From positions 558,001-622,000 of the forward strand of contig CBDDEH010000003.1 of assembly GCA_965226865.1 (NCBI GenBank): a stretch of 64,000 nt of DNA, given 5' to 3'. Both the position numbers and the translations under genes were made by a program. The notes beneath the pieces were generated by a model. That model made no database searches and was not told the origin of the DNA. It saw nothing but the letters and a program-made list of their open reading frames with translations. The DNA comes from CBDDEH01 sp965226865 (lineage in GTDB: Bacteria; Chloroflexota; Dehalococcoidia; Lucifugimonadales; JAGWBF01). Shown here piece after piece: positions 26,416-33,643 of the stretch (positions are counted from its first letter, which is position 1; each line of letters opens with the position of its first letter).

Positions 26416-27045
26416 TTATGTGAATGCTCCCTTTGGCCAGGGAGGTTGTGGCCGTTTGATCTCACCTAGGTTCTTCCAGTCTTCCATCACTGTACGCAGG
26501 GATTCGAACACTTGGACTGCTTTGTCTTCAGATGGTCGGAACATCTTAAGGTATGCGCTTGCTCCATTGGGAAACACAAAAGTCGGGACTCCGAAGACTC
26601 CATGGTCCTCGACGGCCCTGGTGTGGCTTTCCCCCAATTCTTCGACGATTTGCCGGTCGGCCAGATCTTTCTGGAACCGGACTATGTCCAAGCCGCTGCT
26701 ATTGGCAACATCCATGATCGCCGTTGGGTCCGACATTTTCTTTCGTCGTTCATGGGAAGCCTTCAATAGCTCTATATGGAAAGCTCCGAAAGGTTTTGAG
26801 CCCTGTCTTTTGGCCGCCTGTCCGGCTTTCATAGCGGTGAGACCCATATTGGGCGAGTCTTCCACTTGCTTCCAGGCCTTCCATTCGGGGCCTTCCTCAC
26901 TGTTCGCCTGCGCAAGGAGGAAGGGCCTCCAATCTACGTCTAGATTGTCTCCGTAGGACTCCCGTACCTTCGCCAGCCAAATGGCAGCGTTATAAACGTA
27001 GGGTCAACGGTAGTCAAAATATATGGCGAACTTTGCTGTTTGCAC
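26416..27045 (-). CDS. DsbA-family thioredoxin-fold oxidoreductase, probable selenoprotein
   Basis: Starting at GTG 27045 (GAGG 7 bases upstream, promoter at 27064-27093), the product reads VQTAKFAIYFDYR, then TGA at 27006-27004 (codon 14), then PYVYNAAIWLAKV and a complete DsbA / 2-hydroxychromene-2-carboxylate isomerase-like body: WRPFLLAQANSEEGPEW, FHIELLKASHERRK, and the cis-proline loop GVFGVPTFVFPNG. In relatives the codon occupied by TGA is the reactive Cys that precedes Pro (C-P). With TGA read through, the protein is 209 residues, a normal family length. The only start codon in this frame lies before the TGA and the next stop upstream is 12 bases further, so the reading depends on decoding the TGA. 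The alternative is a truncated product starting at an internal ATG (26865) lacking the active site. Confidence 0.78.
26971..26989 (-). promoter_or_regulatory. Possible SECIS-like hairpin after the second in-frame TGA
   Basis: Fourteen bases after the TGA at 27006-27004 the minus strand has CGC T GCC, a four-base loop ATTT, then GGC TG GCG, giving two 3-base-pair helices with a small internal loop. An outer helix can form between CCCTAC (27003-26998) and GTA-C-GGG (26967-26961). The apical loop lacks the G usually found in bacterial SECIS elements, so the match is weaker than that at 408-440. Confidence 0.35.
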
Positions 27046-27063
27046 CGAATTACCTCAAATAGG

Positions 27064-27093
27064 ATTGTACGTGCGCCAGATTTGAAAAGTCAA
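27064..27093 (-). promoter_or_regulatory. Sigma70-type promoter of the DsbA-family gene
   Basis: TTGACT (minus strand, 27093-27088), an 18-base spacer, and TACAAT (27069-27064). It ends 18 bases before the GTG start at 27045, which supports that start and therefore translation across the TGA. Confidence 0.65.
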
Positions 27094-27288
27094 TTTAAAC
27101 TAGGTCAATCAAAAGCTACGAAAGAGCCAAGAATAGTCGTCGATCATGGGACTCGATACGGGATCGGGCGAATCCCCTATCTGATTTAGTGTGCTGCCAC
27201 CCTGCATGGTACACCACTGCAACAGATAGGCTAGAGAGTAATCTGAGCTTTATGTCCCACGTGGTTATAGCCAGAGATTGGATGTTTT

Positions 27289-28620
27289 ATGCAAAGATCG
27301 GTCAGGGGAGAGGGCTCGGCAAAAACTATCCTTGCCGCAACGTTCTCTGAGCCAAGCCGGGCTTTGGACATCAACGCTCCAAACGTTAGCAGACACCAGT
27401 CCTTCACCGCTTCAAAACTCCTATTTCCCCAAGGACGCTCGCAAACCAGGGTCAGGTCTTTGTTCGAGCCGAGGCATCCTTCGCTTGCTATATTTTCATC
27501 CGTTGCAGTCGCATCGACCCTTTTTCTTGGACTTGTCATTGGTTTGATGCTCACTCAGGTGTTGGGTGAGGTTTCCAGCGGGCTGGCAGGTTTCATTCTG
27601 GTGATAGTCGCCTTACCGATAGCCCTTTCCGTGACCACATTTTTGTCTTTGATCCTGCCCTATAGAGCTTTCGTCTCCACATCGACACCGATATCCGTAG
27701 TCGCGTCTTACACCCCTTATGCAGCCGGAGCCATTGCTGGAATAGCGGTTGCGTTATGGCTCGCTCGGATGCTTCCGCTAGACTACGAACCGCTTCCAGG
27801 AGTATGGATGACCTTCGTAGGCATAAGCGTGACTGTAACTTGGCTACTTACTGGGTGGGCAGCCAACCACCTTGCAGCGATGGTCGAACGTCGGCGAGGA
27901 TACGAGAGAGGATTGGAAGAGAACCGGGAATCGCGCCATAGGATGATGATGATCCACGAGCAAACGAGAAAAGAGGTAGCGGGGCTGTTGCACGGTAGAG
28001 TCCAAAGCCGCCTGCTAATCGTGAGACACTGGCTAAAAGACTGTCATTCCAATTTGAATGGTGCCTCACAAGAAGTGAAAGAGCGTTTGGAAAACGCCAA
28101 CACCTTGCTCCAGGAAATTTCCGACCAGGATCTAAGGTCCACCGGCCGCCAGCTCTACCCATCGATTATTCGAATAGGACTACCAGGCTCATTGAATTCC
28201 CTTGGCGATAGGTTTCGCTCGGTATTCGATGTGGACCTCCAAATTGGCAAGGAGCTGGAAGAGATGGAGACTCCGGGAGCATCCGGTTTAAGCGATCCCT
28301 TGAGACTTGCGATTTATCGTGTTGTGGAAGAGGCATTAGGAAACGTCGTAAAACACTCGGAGGCCAGCTCTGCGAAGGTGCGATTGAACCTGTCTCCGAA
28401 TAAAGAGATCTTGCTCGAGGTCATCGACAACGGCTGTGGATTTGTACGATCCAAACTCCCAACCGGTCAGGGACTACTCTCCATAGAAGACTACGTTACA
28501 GCCTTCGGTGGAGCCGTGGAAATTGAAAGCCTTCCTGGCGTAGGAACAACGATCAAGGCACGAGTCCCCATTACGAATCCTCAAAATCACCAAGAGGATT
28601 CCTACCTCAAAGTCGCCTAG
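27289..28620 (+). CDS. Membrane sensor histidine kinase (NarL/UhpB-type)
   Basis: A 443-residue protein with four membrane helices between about residues 60 and 205 (for example VALPIALSVTTFLSLILPY and MTFVGISVTVTWLLTGWAAN), a dimerisation helix whose phospho-acceptor is probably the H of EVAGLLHGRVQSRLL near 236, and a C-terminal HATPase domain. The N box is VVEEALGNVVKHSEAS, the G1 box DNGCGF and the G2-like region TGQGLLSIEDYV. This layout fits kinases that signal to NarL-type regulators. No response regulator is encoded nearby, so it is an orphan here. No sensor domain beyond the membrane helices is visible. The first 50 residues are not conserved-looking, so the start may lie downstream. 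Confidence 0.8.
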   Translation: MQRSVRGEGSAKTILAATFSEPSRALDINAPNVSRHQSFTASKLLFPQGRSQTRVRSLFEPRHPSLAIFSSVAVASTLFLGLVIGLMLTQVLGEVSSGLAGFILVIVALPIALSVTTFLSLILPYRAFVSTSTPISVVASYTPYAAGAIAGIAVALWLARMLPLDYEPLPGVWMTFVGISVTVTWLLTGWAANHLAAMVERRRGYERGLEENRESRHRMMMIHEQTRKEVAGLLHGRVQSRLLIVRHWLKDCHSNLNGASQEVKERLENANTLLQEISDQDLRSTGRQLYPSIIRIGLPGSLNSLGDRFRSVFDVDLQIGKELEEMETPGASGLSDPLRLAIYRVVEEALGNVVKHSEASSAKVRLNLSPNKEILLEVIDNGCGFVRSKLPTGQGLLSIEDYVTAFGGAVEIESLPGVGTTIKARVPITNPQNHQEDSYLKVA

Positions 28621-28738
28621 CTCCAGTCACCAATCCACTTGAACCCCATTTATCGCCCTCTAAAACAGAGACTTATACTTGCCTGCGAACGGTGAACCTG
28701 CGACGGGCATCGTTCATCTAACAGACCGTGTAAGCTGA

Positions 28739-30148
28739 ATGCACCCAAACACAAACGTACCCATAGGGAAATCGGTTTTTATCGCAGGTGCAACGTTGTT
28801 GATTGTCGCTGAGTGTACTGGGGGTACTTCGTCAACTTCACCAACGCCGGTAGGGACACCGGCCCCTTCCACAAATATCGACGAAGCCGGTGACAACTCA
28901 AATCCAGCCCGAACACCCACCACAGAGGATACTTTAGATATCCCGACGCAATCTCAGCCTGAGGAACTACCGACATTGAGCGATCCGACAAGCACCCCAC
29001 CCGCTTCTACCCCTACGTCGACCCAGACCCCGGAACCCACAGCCTCCGCATCAGACTCCCATCCCTTCAAGGATCCCGATTACCAAGAGGAACTAAGGAC
29101 GGCTCGCTTTCGTACCTCCGGTTGGAAAACAGACTTCAGCATACACAGCGTGCCGTACTCCGATATTTTCTCCGGCGGCCCCCCCCGCGAGACGGCATTC
29201 CACCAATCGACGACCAAAATTCACTACTTTCGACGACGCTGATGAATGGATCGAGGCTCTGGAGCCCGTAATAGCTCTCGAAATAAACGGCGACGGAAGA
29301 GCTTATCCTTTTGCAGATAATGACCTGGCATGAAATAGCGAATGACACAGTAGGAGGAGTACCGGCTACCATAACCTTTTGCCCCCTTTGTACTCTGCGA
29401 TCGCCTTTGATCGGACGCTCGACGAAGTCGTCTACGACTCCGGCACCAGTGGCAACCTGCGCAATAGCGACCTGGTCATGTGGGACCGTCAGACAGAGTC
29501 CTGGTGGCAGCAGTTCATCGGCGAGGCTATCGTGGGGGAACTGTAGCGGGCAGAAGCTTAAGCTTCTGCCCGCTACAGTGATCTCATGGAATGATTTCAA
29601 GGAAGCTTATCCGGAGGGCAAGGTCCTATCACGTGATACCGGTTTTCGGCGGGATTATGGCCGCAACCCATATGCAGGATATGACCGAGTAGACTTACCG
29701 CCCTTCCTATATTTTGGGGAGCCCGACGGACGCCTCCTCCCGAAGGAAAGGGTGGCTGCGGTTTCCATTGAAGATATTGATGTGGCCTTCCCATTTTCAG
29801 TTTTGGAGAAGGAACATGTCGTCAACTACAGCACAAATGGGTTGGATATGGCTGTATTTTTCACGCCGGATACTCGGTCTGCATTGGACGATGACCGTAT
29901 CAGCCAGGCCAGGTCAGTCGGCGCAACAGGGATACTTCGATGCAGGCCTCAACGACCAAAAGCTGACTTTCCAGTGGGATGACGGAAAGATTCTCGATGA
30001 ACAAACGGGCAGCGAGTGGAATATTCTAGGTCAGGCAGTCAATGGCGAACTCTCCGGACAGCAGCTAACTCCGATTGTCCACGGGGACCACTTCTGGTTC
30101 GCTTGGGCGGCCTTCAGGCCGGACACGATAATCTACCAGGGGAACTAA
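28739..30148 (+). pseudogene. DUF3179 secreted/lipoprotein gene, multiply frameshifted
   Basis: A signal-like N-terminus with lipobox-like AECTGG and a Thr/Ser/Pro-rich linker is followed by a DUF3179 domain recoverable only by switching frames. The sequence goes DGIPPIDD, then PKFTTFDDADEW, then RAYPLQIMTWHEIANDTVGG and FCPLC, then SAIAFDRTLDE through SWWQQFIGEAIVGEL, then GQKLKLLPATVISW through RSVGATG, then YFDAGLNDQKLTFQWDDGK to the end. At least five single-base indels are needed (near 29183, 29214, 29395, 29544 and 29950). The family is widespread but of unknown function. The indels lie throughout the gene rather than only in homopolymers, so genuine decay is likely. One break coincides with a 40-base perfect palindrome. 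It converges with the TlpA-CcdA cluster. Confidence 0.85.
29540..29579. repeat. 40-base perfect palindrome inside the DUF3179 pseudogene
   Basis: The 20 bases at 29540-29559 are the exact reverse complement of 29560-29579, with no spacer and the centre at an AAGCTT-AAGCTT-like junction (CTT then AAG). The symmetry stops exactly at both ends. The right arm encodes the conserved LKLLPAT of the family. The left arm should encode ELTGQK but carries an extra base (CTGTAGCGGGCAG), producing a TAG stop and a frameshift. It has no T tract, so it is not a normal terminator. Confidence 0.95.
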
Positions 30149-30389
30149 ACCCAACGCCTGCGAAGAGACAAGGCAGCCAACGCAAACAGGCCCGCTGCTA
30201 AAGGCCCCGTCCAGTCCCAATGAATGGTACGTCCCAAAGCGGGATTCACCGTTGCACTGAGGGCGACGGCGGCCCCCACCAGAATCGCGGCCCATCCCAC
30301 TGATGCCAACCAAGTACGCTTTGGCCTTGAACCCCGGCCACCGTCGTCTTTGGCTTTGCTAACGGCTCGTCTCCCAATGGACCATTCAT
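30145..30389 (-). other. Possible two-helix membrane peptide, frame unclear
   Basis: Between the DUF3179 remnant and the TlpA gene, the minus strand encodes two hydrophobic segments in one frame (TWLASVGWAAILVGAAVALS and GPLAAGLFALAALSLRRRWV) ending at the TAG at 30147-30145. No good start lies in this frame. The ATG at 30389 overlaps the TlpA stop as ATGA but opens a different frame, so a single-base shift would be needed to join them. It is either a small membrane protein with an indel or a chance open frame. Confidence 0.3.
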
Positions 30390-31015
30390 CTGTGTTCTGC
30401 TGGTAAGGAAGCCATATTAGTCTGCACCAAGCCGTGCACCAACTCGGTCATCCGCTGCAGGTCCAGAAACCCAAGAGCTCTGGTGACGATGCTGCCATCG
30501 GGATTAAAGAACACGGTTGTCGGCATGCTTGTCACGCCGAATTGGGCGACCGGAGCCCGGTCATGCGCGTATCCAGTTGGATACGTAATGTTCAGCTCGC
30601 TCAGCAGGTTTCGCGCGTCCTGATTGGACCCGAGTCCGACGAATGGGCCCACATCTATACCGAGAAGAATAAATTCTCCTTCGTATTGTTCATATACCGA
30701 TTGAAATCCTGGCATCTCGGCTCGGCATGGAGGGCACAGGCCGGCCCAGAAGTTAAGCACAATTGGTTTGTCGGAAGGGAACAGGTCGTCAAAGTTTACT
30801 TCATTGCCACCGACGGCATCCCCACCTTGGTACATAGTGAACTCAAAGTCACCACTAGCGGAATTTTGGAGGCCGAACACAACCAGCGTTACTACGGCTG
30901 CGACTACAATCGCGGCGATACCATAAGTTCGAACACCGGGTTTATCGATCCACGAGTTCCGCGAAGACTTCGGACTCGTCTGCTTAGTCTGGCGCCTTCG
31001 CGACCCCCTAGACAT
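30386..31015 (-). CDS. TlpA/ResA-like membrane-anchored thioredoxin (first copy)
   Basis: A 209-residue protein: basic N-terminus, one membrane anchor (YGIAAIVVAAVVTLVVFGL, residues about 32-50) and an extracytoplasmic thioredoxin fold with active site NFWAGLCPPCRAEMPGF (CPPC near 103-106) and cis-proline loop GVTSMPTTVFFNPDG. Family role: reducing periplasmic or extracellular cysteines, for example in cytochrome c maturation. It lies 17 bases after ccdA, which supplies electrons across the membrane in the known system. A second copy follows at 31981-32607. The two share an almost identical 52-base segment around the active site. Confidence 0.9.
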   Translation of the reverse strand: MSRGSRRRQTKQTSPKSSRNSWIDKPGVRTYGIAAIVVAAVVTLVVFGLQNSASGDFEFTMYQGGDAVGGNEVNFDDLFPSDKPIVLNFWAGLCPPCRAEMPGFQSVYEQYEGEFILLGIDVGPFVGLGSNQDARNLLSELNITYPTGYAHDRAPVAQFGVTSMPTTVFFNPDGSIVTRALGFLDLQRMTELVHGLVQTNMASLPAEHR

Positions 31016-31032
31016 ATGTGGGACTCATCGAG

Positions 31033-31896
31033 CTAAATGCCAAATGTGTCTCCCAAGTCTCCTATAGTGAGCCAGTAGTACACGATGTACGAACCGGCTG
31101 CAACCATAAGCCAAGAGCCGACAGGCTCTATATAGGGCAAAGCCTTTCTCAAAATGCCAGTCATTGCGCCTTTAAACAGCGCTATCCCTATCGTAAGGGC
31201 CATTATTACTAAACCCATGCCGAGGGCGTACAGTACAAACTGACCCGCAGCGGTTGGAATGTCTGAAACGGCTAGAGTCGAACCGACAACTATCAGAAAG
31301 ATGGGTAGCGTGCAGCTAAGGGAGGCTATTCCGTAGCTCAATCCAAACAGCAGATAACTTTTGACGTTAACCTGGTTCGGATTGCCTATTCGAGATGCCG
31401 CACGGCTGGCAAATCCTGTATATAGCTTTCCGCCGGACAACATCCAAGAGCCTACCAGTGTAAGTAGAATCCCAATAATGAGACCCAGCCACGGTATCAG
31501 GTCAACGACTGACCTGGCGCCCAGGCCGATCACCGTCCCCGCTACCCCGAACAGCAGGATGAATCCCAAAGTCACCACTCCGCCTACGAGCAATGCCTGC
31601 CCGAGCTGGCGGGTCGGATTTGTTCTACCTTCAGACTGTTCCCCTGAACCGAGATAAAGGCCCAAGTAAGCGGGCAGCATCGCAAACCCACATGGGTTAA
31701 CCGCTGAGGCCATCCCCGCCGCGAAGGCGAAGCCTAGGGGCGCCAGGAAGGAGATATCGCCCAGAAAGGTTGAGGATTCGCCAGAGATGCGCTCCACAAA
31801 TAGGTTGACGTCGTCGGTTCCCGAGCTGTCTGCTGTCAACGCTGCGCCTATGACGGCGACTGCAAGGCCTAGAAGCCCGACAAAATACGGAAGCAC
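31033..31896 (-). CDS. ccdA: CcdA/DsbD-type transmembrane thiol-disulfide transporter
   Basis: A 287-residue polytopic protein with the two hallmark cysteine regions of CcdA: AVNPCGFAMLPAYLGLYLG near residues 62-80 and GIASLSCTLPIFLIV near 183-197, embedded in seven or so membrane helices. It moves reducing equivalents from cytoplasmic thioredoxin to exported thiol-redox proteins. It is sandwiched between two TlpA-like genes (17 and 84 base gaps), which are its expected clients. The start is a GTG at 31896; no ATG precedes it before an in-frame stop. Confidence 0.92.
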   Translation of the reverse strand: MLPYFVGLLGLAVAVIGAALTADSSGTDDVNLFVERISGESSTFLGDISFLAPLGFAFAAGMASAVNPCGFAMLPAYLGLYLGSGEQSEGRTNPTRQLGQALLVGGVVTLGFILLFGVAGTVIGLGARSVVDLIPWLGLIIGILLTLVGSWMLSGGKLYTGFASRAASRIGNPNQVNVKSYLLFGLSYGIASLSCTLPIFLIVVGSTLAVSDIPTAAGQFVLYALGMGLVIMALTIGIALFKGAMTGILRKALPYIEPVGSWLMVAAGSYIVYYWLTIGDLGDTFGI

Positions 31897-31980
31897 TTTC
31901 CGAATAGGGAAGTTAGGCTTACGGACGATCGTTTCAGTTACTTTCGAGATCTAGGTACCTTCCATTAGGCCCTTGAACGA

Positions 31981-32607
31981 CTATCCTTGGTCATTTCCGC
32001 CAGACACTGAGACCATAGCGTTGGCTAACATGTCTTCTGTTACCCGAGCCAAGGTGTCCTTGTTCAAGGCTCCGCTCCACTTTTTGAAGATTTTACCATC
32101 GGCGGTGATGAAGTAAGTAGAAGGCATTCCAAGAACTCGGTATTGTTGCACCGTTGCAGGATCAGGAGTTGTGCCAACCGGATAGGTGACTCCAAACTCA
32201 TCAAGCAGGTCTATACCATCCTGCAAGGAACCAAGACCGGTAAAGGGACCAACGTCTAGTCCTAGAACAACTACCCTATCGCCAAATTCGTCGGCGAACT
32301 CTTGGATGTCTGGTATCTCGGCGCGGCATGGAGGGCATAGGCCGGCCCAGAAGTTAAGCACAACGGGCCTTCCTCGAAGGTCGGAAAGGTTCAGTTCTGC
32401 TCCTCCTAATATCCCCTCTCCCTGGTACGCGGTGAATGCGAAGTCGGGGGCTAGCTCCAGGTCAGCGTTGGATGAGCCGCCACAGGCGGCCGCCAATATG
32501 GCCAAGGCGGCAATGCCTAAGAGTATGTTCTTTCGACTGCGCAGCAAGTTTGCTATTCCAGACTTTCCCGGTCGCCGTGGTCTCGCGAAGTTTTCATCCT
32601 GAATCAA
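31981..32607 (-). CDS. TlpA/ResA-like lipoprotein thioredoxin (second copy)
   Basis: A 208-residue protein: basic N-terminus, hydrophobic signal and lipobox (LAILAAACGG, Cys near 42), then a thioredoxin fold with NFWAGLCPPCRAEIPD and cis-proline loop RVLGMPSTYFITADG. It differs from the first copy in being predicted as a lipoprotein rather than helix-anchored. Probably a partner of CcdA in extracytoplasmic thiol reduction. It is the first gene of the three-gene minus-strand unit. The 260 bases upstream contain no gene I can support. Confidence 0.9.
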   Translation of the reverse strand: MIQDENFARPRRPGKSGIANLLRSRKNILLGIAALAILAAACGGSSNADLELAPDFAFTAYQGEGILGGAELNLSDLRGRPVVLNFWAGLCPPCRAEIPDIQEFADEFGDRVVVLGLDVGPFTGLGSLQDGIDLLDEFGVTYPVGTTPDPATVQQYRVLGMPSTYFITADGKIFKKWSGALNKDTLARVTEDMLANAMVSVSGGNDQG

Positions 32608-32868
32608 GGTTTCCGCTCCCTTGTCTCCCTGAGTGCCGCCTTATTTCCGTTTTAGATGCGACCGTGAGAGCCGGGGTTCACCGACGAGTGGCATATTGAC
32701 GTACGCTTCGGCGGTCTCTTCAGTTTCGTTCCAGAACCAACAAAAAAGACACTCGCAAACGAGGGTGGTGACCCTTCGTCTACTCTGTGTCTTGCTAGTC
32801 CGTTAGCCCTTGAACGAAATTGTTACTGAATTGAAACGCTTATGCCACGTAAGAGGAACGTCCGTAGC

Positions 32869-33141
32869 CTAAAGGTGCGTCTTTAGCGTTGAGATGTCCT
32901 TATCCTTGAAGTAGTCGTAATTCATCTCGGTGTAGGTGTTCCACTGTACGGGTACTGCATCCTCGGCGAAGATCGCGGTCACCGGGCACACAGGTTCACA
33001 GGCTGCGCAGTCAATGCACTCGTCAGGGCTTATGTAGAACATGTCATCTTCGTCTCTGGTGTAGATACAGTCCACAGGGCAAACATCAACACAAGCACTG
33101 TCCTTAACCCCCACACACGGTTCAGCGATGATGTACGTCAT
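32869..33141 (-). CDS. Ferredoxin with 3Fe-4S/4Fe-4S (seven-iron type) clusters
   Basis: A 90-residue ferredoxin. Opening TYIIAEPCVGVKDSACVDVCPVDCIY has the spacing of seven-iron ferredoxins, where the first site lacks one standard cysteine. The second site ECIDCAACEPVCPVTAI is a complete 4Fe-4S motif. The C-terminal tail (TYTEMNYDYFKDKD) is typical of the FdxA-like group. Role: low-potential electron carrier, partner not identifiable here. A TATAAT box lies at about 33190-33195 on the minus strand and a GGAGGAG ribosome site precedes the ATG, suggesting its own promoter. Confidence 0.92.
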   Translation of the reverse strand: MTYIIAEPCVGVKDSACVDVCPVDCIYTRDEDDMFYISPDECIDCAACEPVCPVTAIFAEDAVPVQWNTYTEMNYDYFKDKDISTLKTHL

Positions 33142-33221
33142 TAACCGAGTCTCCTCCTACTAAAGTTCTATTCAATTTGCCTACCAAATTATAACACGGC
33201 GATTGGCCGAATTGGCATAGA

Positions 33222-33638
33222 TCAGATACTGTTTCCACGCGGCAGTGAGTCAAGATATCCTTGGAGGATAACGGCTGCCGCCGCGGCATCTAGGTCGCCC
33301 TTGTGTCGGGAGGGCTGGCGGCCAGCCAGACGTAGCTGCCGCTCGGCCTCGGCCGTCGAGTACCGTTCATCGACCGTGAATACTGGAAGCTCCGTCCCGG
33401 CTCTCAAGGTCTTTATGAACCGCCCAACTTTCCTGGCCTGGGGTCCGGTTTTGCCGTTAAGGGATATAGGCAAGCCCACGAGTATGGCGCCAACTCCTCT
33501 ACCCAGGGCATGACCCAAAACATGGGATATGTCTTTGTCGCTGCTCGTGCGGTTAATGAAGCCAACGGGTGTGGCCAGAATACCCTCTGCATCACCAACG
33601 GCGAGGCCGATCCGGCTGTCACCCACATCCAAGCACAA
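33222..33638 (-). CDS. ruvX: RuvX/YqgF Holliday junction resolvase-like nuclease
   Basis: A 138-residue RNase H-fold protein with the first acidic motif LDVGDSRIGLAVGD at the N-terminus, VGLPISLNGKTGPQARKV near 55, and TVDERYSTAEAERQL near 92. Members process the 5' end of pre-16S rRNA and have been proposed as resolvases. The probable start is TTG at 33638, 5 bases after the alaS stop. A CTG four codons upstream is an alternative. The order alaS-ruvX is common in bacteria and supports the call. Confidence 0.9.
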   Translation of the reverse strand: MCLDVGDSRIGLAVGDAEGILATPVGFINRTSSDKDISHVLGHALGRGVGAILVGLPISLNGKTGPQARKVGRFIKTLRAGTELPVFTVDERYSTAEAERQLRLAGRQPSRHKGDLDAAAAAVILQGYLDSLPRGNSI

Positions 33639-33643
33639 ATACC

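Noticed and set aside
29540..29579. Palindrome as a rho-independent terminator
   Set aside because: No spacer for a loop, no T tract, and it lies in the middle of the DUF3179 coding region with family sequence continuing on both sides.
32608..32868. ECF-sigma promoter (GGAAC on the minus strand) upstream of the TlpA lipoprotein
   Set aside because: The GGAAC is present but no CGTC-type -10 lies at the expected spacing; the region otherwise shows no gene or clear signal, only a weak hairpin near 32760-32778.
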